From: Halomonas sp. MCCC 1A13316
GTDB taxonomy: Bacteria > Pseudomonadota > Gammaproteobacteria > Pseudomonadales > Halomonadaceae
DNA: 64,000 nt
Direction of reading: 5' to 3'
Assembly: GCF_014931605.1 (NCBI RefSeq)
Contig: NZ_CP053382.1
Location: 1,674,001-1,738,000, forward strand
This document shows, in pieces, positions 47,531-56,484 of this stretch. The first letter of the stretch is position 1. Each line of letters starts with the position of its first letter. The notes under the pieces are model-generated. The model made no database searches. It worked only from the letters and a program-made list of their open reading frames with translations, and had not been told where the DNA came from. Position numbers and translations under genes: made by a program.

Positions 47531-48897
47531 GAGCGACACGTTTTGCTGTGGGTTTGCTGGCAGCGCTCTGGTTGAGCGTAAGCCTGGCCCTGGCCCAGTC
47601 GGACCCGCTCGAGAGTCTGCGTGCCGAGCGCGAGGCCGCCGAGAGCCGCGACCGCGCGCGTCTGGCCGAGCTGGTCGAGGATCGCGAGGCGCTCGAGGCG
47701 GCTCTGGAGGAGGTGCGGGCCTCGCATGCCGAGGCCGAAGCGCGTAACGCAGAATTGCAGGAGAGGGCCCGCGAACAGGCCGCGCGAGCCGAAGCGCTCG
47801 AAGCGCGCCAGGATGAACAGGGCGACGATCTCGAGGCGATTCTGGCTTCGCTGAAACGGCACAGCGGCGAGCTGCGCGACAGCCTGGCTGACAGCTGGCT
47901 GCTCATTGGCGGTGCCGTACTGCCACCGCGCGTCGACGACGCCGAGGTGCTCGAGCTCGAACAACTGGAGGCATTTGCCGACAGCCTGATAGCGCTGACC
48001 GTCGACACCGGTCGCGTGGTCCGCTTCGATGCGCCGGTAGCGAATGCCGGCGGTGAAATCCTGCCCCGTGAAGTCGTGCGCCTGGGTGACTTCGCCGCTT
48101 TTACCGATAGCCACCTGCTGCGGCGTGGTGTTGACGGCGAGGCGCTGTCGGTGGTCGAGCGCACGCCGCCTAAAGTAGCCGGCAGTCTGGCGGCTTTCCA
48201 TGCCGGCGAATCGCGTGAATTGTCGTTGGACCCGACCCGCGGAGAGGTGATGGCGGCCTTGGCCCAGCGACCCAGCCTGCTCGAGCGCTTCCATCAAGGT
48301 GGGGCCGTGGGCTACGTGGTGGTCGGGTTGGGCGCCATCGGCCTGCTGGTGGCGCTGCTTCAGTATGCCTACCTGTTGAAAGTGAGCCTGGCCATGCGCC
48401 GTCAGCTGCGCGATCTCGGTACGCTGCGGGAAGACAACCCTCTCGGACGCGTGCTGCAGCGCTTCCATGCGTTGCAGGACGACCCCGTGCCGGAAGCGCT
48501 GGAAGCCCGCCTCGATGAAGCCGTGCTTGCCGAGCTGCCGCGCCTCGAACGCGGCCAGCCGATGGTCAAGCTGCTGGCTGCCGTGGCGCCGCTGCTGGGG
48601 TTGCTGGGTACCGTGACAGGAATGATCGTGACCTTCCAGGCGATCACCGTATTCGGAACCGGCGATCCCCAACTGATGGCCGGCGGTATCAGCCAGGCGT
48701 TGGTGACCACCGTGCTGGGCTTGATTACCGCCGTGCCGCTGCTTTTCGCCCATACCGCTTTGGCGGGCCGCAGCAGACATTTGGCGGGCCTGGTCGAGGG
48801 GCAGGCGAGCGCGGCGCTGGCCGAGCAGCTCGAGCAGCGTCCGCATGGGCCCGATAGCGTTACCGGGAGCGCGCGCCGTGATCCCGCTCTGGCTTGA
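47527..48897 (+). CDS. TtpC-like MotA/TolQ/ExbB protein with periplasmic coiled coil
   Basis: 456 residues. A signal peptide (to about 23) precedes a charged coiled coil (24-110) and a periplasmic domain, then three membrane helices of the ExbB/TolQ type; APLLGLLGTVTGMIVTFQAI and ISQALVTTVLGLITAVPLLF are the conserved proton-channel helices. This layout is that of TtpC, the extra component of Vibrio TonB2 systems, rather than plain ExbB. It overlaps genes on both sides. Confidence 0.9.
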   Translation: MRATRFAVGLLAALWLSVSLALAQSDPLESLRAEREAAESRDRARLAELVEDREALEAALEEVRASHAEAEARNAELQERAREQAARAEALEARQDEQGDDLEAILASLKRHSGELRDSLADSWLLIGGAVLPPRVDDAEVLELEQLEAFADSLIALTVDTGRVVRFDAPVANAGGEILPREVVRLGDFAAFTDSHLLRRGVDGEALSVVERTPPKVAGSLAAFHAGESRELSLDPTRGEVMAALAQRPSLLERFHQGGAVGYVVVGLGAIGLLVALLQYAYLLKVSLAMRRQLRDLGTLREDNPLGRVLQRFHALQDDPVPEALEARLDEAVLAELPRLERGQPMVKLLAAVAPLLGLLGTVTGMIVTFQAITVFGTGDPQLMAGGISQALVTTVLGLITAVPLLFAHTALAGRSRHLAGLVEGQASAALAEQLEQRPHGPDSVTGSARRDPALA

Positions 48898-49414
48898 ACC
48901 GCTCGAACGCCTGGTCGAGGCAGGGGGGGCGGTTCTGGTAGTGATCGCCCTGGTGGCGATGCTGCTGTTCAGCCTGGCGCTGGAGCGGGTGTGGTACTTC
49001 CGCATCACCTATCGCCGGGCCAGGCGAGCCCTGATAGACCGCTGGGCGGCGCGCCAGGACCACCTGAGCTGGAGTGCGCTGACGCTGCGCGAAGCCTGGG
49101 CGCGGGAGTTGATCGGGCGCCTGCGGCGTCCGCTGCCGTGGCTCCGGCTATTGGTGGCGCTGTGCCCGCTGCTGGGCCTGCTGGGTACCGTGACGGGCAT
49201 GATCGCCGTCTTCGACAGCCTGGCCATGACCGACACCAGCCAGGCTCGAGCCATGGCCGATGGCGTGGCACGTGCCACCCTACCCACTCTGACCGGTATG
49301 GCGGTGGCGGTGGTAGGGCTGCTTTTCACCAGCCGCCTCGAGCACATCATTCGACGCGAGGATCAGCGGCTTCACGACCGCCTGGCCCGCGCCGTGGAGG
49401 ATAACGATGCGTAG
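48878..49414 (+). CDS. exbB: ExbB-type proton-channel subunit of the TonB2 system
   Basis: 178 residues from the GTG at 48878 (GGGAG nine bases before), overlapping ttpC by 20 bases; the upstream ATG at 48845 has no ribosome-binding site. Three membrane helices, with CPLLGLLGTVTGMIAVFDSLA and VARATLPTLTGMAVAVVGLLF as the ExbB channel signature. Works with ExbD to use the proton gradient to drive TonB. Overlaps exbD by 8 bases. Confidence 0.9.
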   Translation: MIPLWLEPLERLVEAGGAVLVVIALVAMLLFSLALERVWYFRITYRRARRALIDRWAARQDHLSWSALTLREAWARELIGRLRRPLPWLRLLVALCPLLGLLGTVTGMIAVFDSLAMTDTSQARAMADGVARATLPTLTGMAVAVVGLLFTSRLEHIIRREDQRLHDRLARAVEDNDA

Positions 49415-49814
49415 ACGCCGCCTTGGCGCCGAGGATGGCGAAGCCAGCGAAGTCAACCTGACGCCGATGCTGGACGTCGTCTTCATCATGCTGATCTTCT
49501 TCATCGTCACCACCAGCTTCATCAAGGAGAGCGGGGTGGAGATCGAGCGGCCCGAATCGAGTGCCACTTCGCCGCGGCCCGATGCTCAGGTGATGGTCGC
49601 CATCACCCCCGAAGGGTCCGTGTGGGTCGACGGCCGCGCGGTGGATCTGCATCGTGTCGGTGGCGAGGTGGCCGGGCTGGTGAGCGATGACGGCTCGGTA
49701 GTGATCCAGGCCGACCGTGAGTCCACGACGGGCTTGTTGATCGAAGTCATGGATAGTATCCGCGAGGCCGGTGTGGAGCAGGTAGCGGTAGCCGCCAGCC
49801 GGAGCCGGCCGTGA
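49407..49814 (+). CDS. exbD: ExbD-type subunit of the TonB2 system
   Basis: 135 residues. One membrane helix (about 22-40) with the essential Asp23 in NLTPMLDVVFIMLIFF, then a periplasmic domain with the VSVDGR-like VWVDGRAVD strand and DRESTTGLLIEVMD, as in ExbD/TolR. Start ATG overlaps the exbB stop. Confidence 0.93.
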   Translation: MRRRRLGAEDGEASEVNLTPMLDVVFIMLIFFIVTTSFIKESGVEIERPESSATSPRPDAQVMVAITPEGSVWVDGRAVDLHRVGGEVAGLVSDDGSVVIQADRESTTGLLIEVMDSIREAGVEQVAVAASRSRP

Positions 49815-50578
49815 CACGCATTTCGTTTTCCTCGCTGGGTGGCGTGGCCCTGGCGCTGCTGCTGTTCTGGCTGCTGGGGCTGCTGGTCACGCCACCGGAG
49901 GAGGAGTTCGACGTGATCGACGAGAGCATGACGATGAGCGTGGTCGAGGCCCCCGAATGGGTGGAGGAGGAAGTGGTCGAGCCCAGCGCCGAGCCACCGC
50001 CACCGCAAGCTGAGGCGACGCCTCCGCCACGGCCGGAGCCGCTGCCCCCGGTGGAAAGCAGCATCGCCATGCCCGAGCCGGAGCTACCGTCCGAGCCGGC
50101 GGAAACGCCTGAGCTCGACACCAGCCTGCCCGAGCTGGGCGAAGCGCAGCCTGAACCGCCTCCCGAGCCGGCTCCTCAGCCGCAGCCCGAACCCGAGCCG
50201 GCCGTGGAACCGACACCCGAGGCGACGCCCGCGCCGAGCCCGTCTACAGCGGCGCCGAGCGCCGTGTCGGAGCCACCAGCCGAGCAGGCCGCTCCCGCCG
50301 AGCAGGGGCCGGTAGATGTGGGGCAGATCGCCCCGACCAGCCGCGTACCGCCGGAGTATCCTTCCCGTGCGCAGCGTCGCGGTCTCGAAGGGCACGTCGA
50401 GCTGCAGTTCCAGATTCGCCCCGACGGTAGCGTCGATCGCTCGTCGATCCGCGTCGCCGAATCGCAGCCGCGCAACGTCTTCGACTCGGCCGCCGAACAG
50501 GCCGTGGCGCGCTGGCAGTTCGAGCCGGCCAATGGGGTGCGCCGCGCTCGCCAGCGCCTCGAGTTCCAGTTGAGGTGA
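49811..50578 (+). CDS. tonB: TonB energy-transducing protein
   Basis: 255 residues, GTG start overlapping the exbD stop. One N-terminal membrane helix (about 7-24), a long Pro/Glu-rich spacer (about 50-170) that spans the periplasm, and the C-terminal domain: VPPEYPSRAQRRGLEGHVELQF with the YP motif, and ARWQFEPA. The spacer is much longer than in Vibrio TonB2, whose proteins are short. Drives the two receptors encoded nearby. Confidence 0.93.
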   Translation: MTRISFSSLGGVALALLLFWLLGLLVTPPEEEFDVIDESMTMSVVEAPEWVEEEVVEPSAEPPPPQAEATPPPRPEPLPPVESSIAMPEPELPSEPAETPELDTSLPELGEAQPEPPPEPAPQPQPEPEPAVEPTPEATPAPSPSTAAPSAVSEPPAEQAAPAEQGPVDVGQIAPTSRVPPEYPSRAQRRGLEGHVELQFQIRPDGSVDRSSIRVAESQPRNVFDSAAEQAVARWQFEPANGVRRARQRLEFQLR

Positions 50579-50582
50579 TGAT

Positions 50583-51629
50583 ATGACGGTTCGTATCGTG
50601 ATCTGCATGCTGGCCTGTGTCGGATGGCTGCTGGCTGCCCCGGCGCTGGCCGACACACCGGCGCTGTCCGGCGACGTCATCGCCGACCTCGAGCGGCTCC
50701 AGCGCGAGCTGCAGCAGGGCGAGCACGACAGCGTGAGTGAGCGAGCCCGCGAACAGGCACGCCGCTTCGAAGGGGGAAATGCCGCCGACCGTTGGGCCAG
50801 CGCGCTCTATCGTCAGTTGGCGGCCGGTGGCGAAGCCGGCGCGGGGCGGCACGAAGCGGCGGCAGACCACCTGCGCGAGGCTCGCCGGATCCAAGAGGCG
50901 CCGCAGTCCCAGCGTAATCGATGGCTGCACGAAGAGGCGAGGCTGCGTCTGGCCTCAGGGCAGGCCGAACAGGCGGTAAGGCTGCTGCTCGAGTGGCATG
51001 AGCGGCATGAAGGCAGCGTGGACGACCGTTGGCGCCTGGCCCGCGCCTTGGCCGAGCTGGAGCGCTGGGAGGAGGCGGCGAGCTGGGTCGATCGTGCTCT
51101 GGCCGACAATCCGGAACCGAGCGAACGCCGTCAGGCGCTGGCTGCCGCCGTGTTTCAGCGAGCCGGGCGTGGCGAGGAGGCGCTGGCAAGCCTGGAAGCC
51201 GCACTGAACGAGCAATCTGACACCGAAGCGTGGCGGCGAGCCGCGGCGCTGGCCCATGGGCTCGGCCATGCGCAACGGGCCGTTGCAATCTGGGAGGCCG
51301 GTTGGCAACTGGGGGTGCTGGCTGGCGAGGAAGACCTGCGCCAACGAATCGAACTGCACCTGGCCGCCGGTACCCCGGCCCGGGCGGCGGAGTACCTGGA
51401 GGCGGCGCTAGCCGACGAGACACTGCCCAATTCTCTGGTTAATCGTCGCCTGCTGGCTCGCGCCTGGGAAGAGGCCCGCGATCGCGAGCGGGCGCTGGAG
51501 GCTTGGCGCGCTGTCGCCGAACGCAGCAATAGCGGCAAGGACTGGCGGCGCCTGGGCTTGCTGGCGCACGCCTGGGGACGGCTCGAACTGGCCCGGGAGG
51601 CCATGCAGCAGGCGCAAGGCAACGGGTAG
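50583..51629 (+). CDS. TPR-repeat periplasmic protein of the TonB2-type operon
   Basis: 348 residues. A signal peptide ends at APALA-D (residue 23), and the rest is Ala/Glu/Arg/Leu-rich helical repeats, such as RLALASGQAEQAVRLLLEWHERH and WRLARALAELERWEEAASW, of the tetratricopeptide kind. A TPR protein also closes TonB2 clusters of Vibrio and Shewanella. It is the last gene of the operon, two bases after tonB. Role in complex assembly is inferred. Confidence 0.82.
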   Translation: MTVRIVICMLACVGWLLAAPALADTPALSGDVIADLERLQRELQQGEHDSVSERAREQARRFEGGNAADRWASALYRQLAAGGEAGAGRHEAAADHLREARRIQEAPQSQRNRWLHEEARLRLASGQAEQAVRLLLEWHERHEGSVDDRWRLARALAELERWEEAASWVDRALADNPEPSERRQALAAAVFQRAGRGEEALASLEAALNEQSDTEAWRRAAALAHGLGHAQRAVAIWEAGWQLGVLAGEEDLRQRIELHLAAGTPARAAEYLEAALADETLPNSLVNRRLLARAWEEARDRERALEAWRAVAERSNSGKDWRRLGLLAHAWGRLELAREAMQQAQGNG

Positions 51630-51697
51630 AATGTAGACCCGGGCTGGCTCTCGGCCCGCTAGGAGCAGCAGCTCCCAACGGGACGAGGCATGAGATT

Positions 51698-52531
51698 CTA
51701 GACCTCGAAGTCAGTCCATACCGGAGCGTGATCCGAAGGGCGCTCCATGCCGCGCAGATCGTAGTCGATGCCGGCATTGCGAACGCGCTCGGCCAGCGGT
51801 GGCGTGACCAGGATGTAGTCGATGCGCAGGCCGCGCCTGGGCTCGCGCTCGAACCCGCGGGAGCGATAATCGAACCAACTGAAGCGGTCGTCCACCTCGG
51901 GATAGCGCACCCGATAGCTGTCGCTGAGCCCCCACGCCTTGAGTGTGCCGAGCCACTCCCGCTCGATGGGCTGGAAGCTGGTCTTGCCCTCGCGCAGCCA
52001 GCGCTTGCGGCTGGCCTCGCCGATACCGATGTCGATGTCCTCGGGGGAGATGTTGAAATCCCCCATCACCACCAGCCGCTCGTCGGGGCGGTGCTGGTCG
52101 CGCAGCAGCTGGATCAGCTGAGCGTAGAACTCACGCTTGTTGGGGAACTTGGTGGGGTGGCCGATGTTCTCGCCCTGAGGAAAGTAGCCGTTCCAAACGG
52201 TCAGTGCTTCACCATCGGCGGTACGCAGCCGCAAGCCGATCAACCGCCGCTGGGACTCCTCGCCGTCGCCCGGAAGGCCGAAAAAGACCTCTTCCGGCCC
52301 ACTGGGGCATAGCGCCTTGTGGCACATCAGAGCGACGCCGTAGTGCCCCTTCTGGCCGTGGTAGTGGACATGATAGCCCATGGCCTCGACCGCCTCGCGA
52401 GGAAACTCGTCGTCGTGAACCTTGGTCTCTTGCAGACCGATCACCAGCGGCTGGTGAGTGGCGATCAATGCCTCGAGCTGATGCATGCGGGCGCGCAGCC
52501 CGTTGATGTTGAACGAGACCAGGCGTATCAC
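51698..52531 (-). CDS. xthA: Exodeoxyribonuclease III
   Basis: 277 residues. AP endonuclease and 3'-5' exonuclease of base-excision repair. Motifs are FNINGLRAR, GLQETKVHD with the metal-binding Glu, MGDFNISPEDIDIG, DYRSRGFEREPRRGLRIDYILV and the catalytic SDHAPVW. Start is a GTG overlapping the stop of the small upstream gene (GTGA), so the two are coupled. It converges with the TonB operon. Confidence 0.95.
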   Translation of the reverse strand: MIRLVSFNINGLRARMHQLEALIATHQPLVIGLQETKVHDDEFPREAVEAMGYHVHYHGQKGHYGVALMCHKALCPSGPEEVFFGLPGDGEESQRRLIGLRLRTADGEALTVWNGYFPQGENIGHPTKFPNKREFYAQLIQLLRDQHRPDERLVVMGDFNISPEDIDIGIGEASRKRWLREGKTSFQPIEREWLGTLKAWGLSDSYRVRYPEVDDRFSWFDYRSRGFEREPRRGLRIDYILVTPPLAERVRNAGIDYDLRGMERPSDHAPVWTDFEV

Positions 52532-52776
52532 TCGTCGCGCTCCTCGGTAGGTGTGTCATTGCGTTCAGGGTGAATGGCGATGCTGGCACCCTGTTCCTGC
52601 CGGGCCAGCTTGCGCTCTGCCTGCAGCTTGCGCTGCTGGCGCTTCTTCTGGGTGAAACGGCGCGATGAGACCACCTGGTCGGGGTTCTCATGGCGCCACT
52701 TCTTGTAGTCCTTGCGCTTGCCGGTGCGGATGGTCACCTTGTCGGCCAGCGAGCGTGTCTTCTTGCGGCGTGTCAT
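52528..52776 (-). CDS. Small basic hypothetical protein upstream of xthA
   Basis: 82 residues from the ATG at 52776, which has GGAG eight bases before it; ATG 52791 would add five residues but has no ribosome-binding site. The protein is very rich in Lys and Arg (TRRKKTRSLADK, GKRKDYKKWRH, RFTQKKRQQRKLQAERKLARQ) with an acidic tail. I do not recognise the family; binding to nucleic acid or ribosome is possible. Overlap with xthA supports a real gene. Confidence 0.65.
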   Translation of the reverse strand: MTRRKKTRSLADKVTIRTGKRKDYKKWRHENPDQVVSSRRFTQKKRQQRKLQAERKLARQEQGASIAIHPERNDTPTEERDE

Positions 52777-52865
52777 CGGGCCTGGCTCCATGGGGTGTCG
52801 AGTGGCAGCAAAGCGCCATTCTACCAGTCCAATGCAAGAGGCGCGCCCTCGGCGCCATAGGCTGG

Positions 52866-52871
52866 TACAAT
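52866..52871 (+). promoter_or_regulatory. Possible -10 element of rhlB
   Basis: TACAAT in the context GGTACAATATG, 138 bases before the rhlB start in the 212-base divergent gap. A matching -35 is not clear. Confidence 0.3.
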
Positions 52872-53003
52872 ATGCGGCTGTACGAAGTTCAGGAAACGCT
52901 GAACGAATCGACGAGCGAGTCGAAGCGCAATGCAGCGATTCGGTCGCGCAAGCATTCGTGCAGTGTTTCCTTCATCCATTGCTACGGACGTGATACATAG
53001 CCT

Positions 53004-54278
53004 ATGAGCGAGTCGGAACAGACCACAGCCCCGGCCGAGAACCGCAAGCCCAAGCGTCGTCGTCGCAAGCCTCGGCGCCGCCAGTCGAGCTGGGACCTGC
53101 GCCAGTTTCAGGTGCCACCCGTGGCGGGCAAGTGGCGCTTTCACGACTTCGATTTACCCCTGCCGCTGATGCGCGCCATTCATGCCCTGGGTTTCGAGTA
53201 CTGCACGCCGATCCAGGCCGAGGCGTTGACTCACACCCTGCTGGGTGGCGACGTGGTCGGCAAGGCCCAGACGGGTACTGGCAAGACCGCCGCCTTCCTG
53301 ATCTCGATAATGGCCTACTTTCTCGAGGAAGAGACGCCCGAAGGTCAGAAGCCCGGCGCACCGCGTGCGCTGATCGTGGCCCCGACCCGTGAGTTGGCCC
53401 TGCAGATCGAGAAGGACGCCAAGGCTCTGGCGCGCTTCACCGATCTCAACGTGGCCAGCGTCGTCGGCGGCATGGATTACCAGAAGCAGCGTGAGCAACT
53501 GGGCAAGAAGGTCGATATCCTGGTAGCGACGCCGGGACGATTGCTCGATTTCCACGAGAAACGCGACGCCGACCTTACCCAGGTCGAGGTGCTGGTGCTC
53601 GACGAAGCCGACCGCATGCTGTCGATGGGCTTCATCCCCGACGTCAAGCGCATCATTCGCCACACGCCGAAAAAGGAAGAGCGCCAGACTTTCCTGTTCT
53701 CGGCCACCTTCTCCCACGACATCCTCAACCTGGCAAGCCAGTGGACTCATGAGCCGGCCCACGTCGAGATCGAAGTCACGGTCGACAACAAGGCCAACAT
53801 CGATCAACGCGTCTACATGGTCGGCGATGACGACAAGGCGCGTCTGCTGGTCAACCTGCTCAAGCAGGAGAACTTCGACCGGGTGATGGTGTTCGGCAAC
53901 CGCCGCGACCTGGTGCGCAAGCTCGAGGGGCTGCTCAAGAAGGCCGACATCAATGTGGCCATGCTCTCCGGCGACGTGCCGCAGAACCAGCGCATCAAGA
54001 CGCTGGAGCGCTTCCGCGAGGGCGAGGTGCAGGTATTGGTGGCCACCGACGTGGCGGGACGCGGCATCCATATCGAGGATGTCAGTCACGTGATCAACTA
54101 CACCTTGCCCGAGGACCCGGAGGACTACGTCCACCGCATCGGCCGTACTGGCCGCGCCGGGGCTGCCGGGGTGTCGATCAGCTTCGTCGGTGAGGAGGAC
54201 GCCTTCTCGCTGCCGGAAATCGAGCGCTACATTCAGGACAAGCTGCCCTGCGTGCATCCGCCCGAGGGGCTGCTGTAA
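53004..54278 (+). CDS. rhlB: DEAD-box RNA helicase RhlB
   Basis: 424 residues. A very basic N-terminal tail ([13 protein letters not shown]) precedes the helicase core: Q motif [60 protein letters not shown] and [10 protein letters not shown]. The start of the core, [16 protein letters not shown], is that of RhlB, the helicase of the RNA degradosome. It lacks the long C-terminal tail of E. coli RhlB. Followed five bases later by dinG. Confidence 0.9.
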   Translation: MSESEQTTAPAENRKPKRRRRKPRRRQSSWDLRQFQVPPVAGKWRFHDFDLPLPLMRAIHALGFEYCTPIQAEALTHTLLGGDVVGKAQTGTGKTAAFLISIMAYFLEEETPEGQKPGAPRALIVAPTRELALQIEKDAKALARFTDLNVASVVGGMDYQKQREQLGKKVDILVATPGRLLDFHEKRDADLTQVEVLVLDEADRMLSMGFIPDVKRIIRHTPKKEERQTFLFSATFSHDILNLASQWTHEPAHVEIEVTVDNKANIDQRVYMVGDDDKARLLVNLLKQENFDRVMVFGNRRDLVRKLEGLLKKADINVAMLSGDVPQNQRIKTLERFREGEVQVLVATDVAGRGIHIEDVSHVINYTLPEDPEDYVHRIGRTGRAGAAGVSISFVGEEDAFSLPEIERYIQDKLPCVHPPEGLL

Positions 54279-54283
54279 CGCCC

Positions 54284-56419
54284 ATGCTCGACGAGGCCCT
54301 CAAGGGCGAGATACAGGCCGCCTATCGCCGAGTGCTCGAGGCTCAAGGACTGACGCCACGCTACGGCCAGCGGCTGATGATCGCCGAGATCGCCCGCACG
54401 CTGGGCGCCATCGAGGCCGACGACGCCGGCCGACGGGTCTCCGACGAGCATGTCTGTGTGCTCGAGGCCGGCACCGGTACCGGCAAGACCCTGGCCTACC
54501 TGCTGGCGGCGCTGCCCGTGGCCAAGGCCAAGGGCAAGCGGTTGGTGATTGCCACGGCCACCATCGCGCTGCAGGAGCAGGTATTGTTGCAGGACCTGCC
54601 GACCCTCAAGGCGCACAGCGGCCTCGATTTCGACTATGCCCTGGCCAAGGGGCGCGGGCGCTACCTGTGCCTGACGCGCCTGGAGCAAGCGCTCGATGGC
54701 GTCGAGGGTAACCCCACCCTGTCACTGTTCGAGCAGAGTCTGGCGCAGGGCGGCGGCGACCACTTTCAGGCATTGGTACAGGAGATGGCCGACGCCTACG
54801 GCAGCGGCCGCTGGGAGGGAGACCGCGAGAGCTGGCCCGATTCGATCGAAGATAGCGACTGGCGGCGCCTGACCATCGATCATCGCCAGTGCACCAACCG
54901 TCGCTGCGGCCACTTCGCTGCCTGCGCGTTCTTCCGTGCTCGTCGTGACCTGGAGAGTGCCGACATCATCGTCGCCAACCACGACCTGGTGCTGGCGGAT
55001 CTCTCTCTGGGCGGTGGTGTGGTGCTGCCGCCTCCCGGAGATTGCATCTATGTTTTCGACGAAGGTCACCATCTGCCGGACAAGGCGCTGAACCACTTCG
55101 CCCATCGTGTGGGCATCAACGGTGCGTTGCGCTGGCTGGGCAATCTGAAGAAATCGCTGACCGAGCTCAACCAGGCCTTGGCGGTACAACCGACGCTGGC
55201 GCGGCTGTTGGCCGGCCTGCCGGAGACCATCGCGGCACTCGAGCCGCGCCTGGGTGAGGCCTTCTCGCTGGGCCATCAGTTGGCCGGGCGTCAGCATGGG
55301 CTGGAGGAGGGCGAGGAGGGCCACCAGTATCGCTTCGAGATGGGGCGGACACCCGATGCCCTGCGCGAGCACGCCGGCAACCTTGTGGTGGGGTTCGCCG
55401 AGCTTTCGCGTACGCTCGAAACCATGAGCGACATCCTGCGTGAGAGTCTCGACCCCGACAAGCACACCGGACTTCCGCGTGAGCAGGCCGAGGCCTGGCT
55501 GCCGCTGCTGGCGCTGCTGCATGGTCGGGCGCTGGAAGCCCACGGCTTGTGGGAGGCCTATGCCGAAGCGGATATCGATGGCGAGCCGCCACGGGCGCGC
55601 TGGCTGACGCTGGAGCGCTTCGGTGCCGATCCCGAACTGACCTTCTCGGCGAGCCCCGTGTCAGCTGCGCCGACGCTGGCTCGAACTCTGTGGGGCAGCT
55701 GTTTCGGGGCCGTAGTGACATCGGCCACGCTCACTGCGCTGGGTCGCTTCGAGCGCCTGCAGGAGCGTGCCGGCCTGGCCAACCGCTATCGTTATCAGCG
55801 CCTGCCTAGCCCCTTCGACTATTCCCGTGCGGTGCTCAGCGTGCCGCGACAGGCCGTCGACCCGGGCGACCGCGATGGGCATGAGCGCGCCATCATCGAC
55901 TTCGTCGCCGGCCTCGGCGAGAAGGAGGCGGTGCTGATGCTGTTCTCGTCACGTGCACAGTTGCGAGCAGTGGAGAAGGCGCTTCCTGGGCAGTGGCGTG
56001 ATCGAGTGCTGGCGCAGGACCGGCTACCTAAGCGCGAGTTGATCGAGCGCCACCGGGCGCGGGTGGATGCCGGTGAGGGCAGTGTGATCTTCGGCCTGGC
56101 TAGCTTTGCCGAGGGCATCGATCTGCCCGGCGACTACCTGACCCACGTGGTCATCACCCGGTTGCCGTTTGCGGTGCCCGACGATCCCGTCGGCGCGACG
56201 CTTGCCGAGTGGATCGAGAGCCGGGGCGGCAATCCCTTCATGCGCATCAGCGTTCCCGACGCCTCGATCAAGCTGGTTCAGGCATGCGGGCGACTGATTC
56301 GCAAGGAGTCCGACCAGGGGCGCATCACGTTGCTCGACCGTCGCGTGCTCACCCGACGCTATGGCCAGGCCCTGCTCGATGCCTTGCCCCCGTTTCGTCG
56401 CGAGATCGACGGTGCCTGA
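54284..56419 (+). CDS. dinG: ATP-dependent DNA helicase DinG
   Basis: 711 residues, XPD-like superfamily II helicase that unwinds 5'-3' and removes R-loops. Walker A EAGTGTGKTLAY is about 65 residues in. The [4Fe-4S] cysteines are in RYLCLTRLE and CTNRRCGHFAAC; DEGHHLPDKAL is the DEAH-like box, and GSVIFGLASFAEGIDLPG and CGRLIRKESDQG are C-terminal helicase motifs. Length and cluster fit DinG rather than the related YoaA. Probably co-transcribed with rhlB. Confidence 0.93.
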   Translation: MLDEALKGEIQAAYRRVLEAQGLTPRYGQRLMIAEIARTLGAIEADDAGRRVSDEHVCVLEAGTGTGKTLAYLLAALPVAKAKGKRLVIATATIALQEQVLLQDLPTLKAHSGLDFDYALAKGRGRYLCLTRLEQALDGVEGNPTLSLFEQSLAQGGGDHFQALVQEMADAYGSGRWEGDRESWPDSIEDSDWRRLTIDHRQCTNRRCGHFAACAFFRARRDLESADIIVANHDLVLADLSLGGGVVLPPPGDCIYVFDEGHHLPDKALNHFAHRVGINGALRWLGNLKKSLTELNQALAVQPTLARLLAGLPETIAALEPRLGEAFSLGHQLAGRQHGLEEGEEGHQYRFEMGRTPDALREHAGNLVVGFAELSRTLETMSDILRESLDPDKHTGLPREQAEAWLPLLALLHGRALEAHGLWEAYAEADIDGEPPRARWLTLERFGADPELTFSASPVSAAPTLARTLWGSCFGAVVTSATLTALGRFERLQERAGLANRYRYQRLPSPFDYSRAVLSVPRQAVDPGDRDGHERAIIDFVAGLGEKEAVLMLFSSRAQLRAVEKALPGQWRDRVLAQDRLPKRELIERHRARVDAGEGSVIFGLASFAEGIDLPGDYLTHVVITRLPFAVPDDPVGATLAEWIESRGGNPFMRISVPDASIKLVQACGRLIRKESDQGRITLLDRRVLTRRYGQALLDALPPFRREIDGA

Positions 56420-56438
56420 GCGGTAGCCAGGTGCTCAG

Positions 56439-56470
56439 CAAAAAGGCCCGCAGCGAGGCGGGGCTTTTGC
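56439..56470. terminator. Bidirectional terminator between dinG and aroF
   Basis: AAAAGGCCCGC (56441-56451) and GCGGGGCTTTT (56458-56468) pair with one mismatch; A run on one side and T run on the other suit termination of both converging genes. Confidence 0.8.
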
Positions 56471-56484
56471 CAAAACGATCGATG

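Noticed and set aside
47344..49008. 554-residue minus-strand frame over ttpC and exbB
   Set aside because: Antisense shadow; the plus strand carries complete proton-channel motifs.
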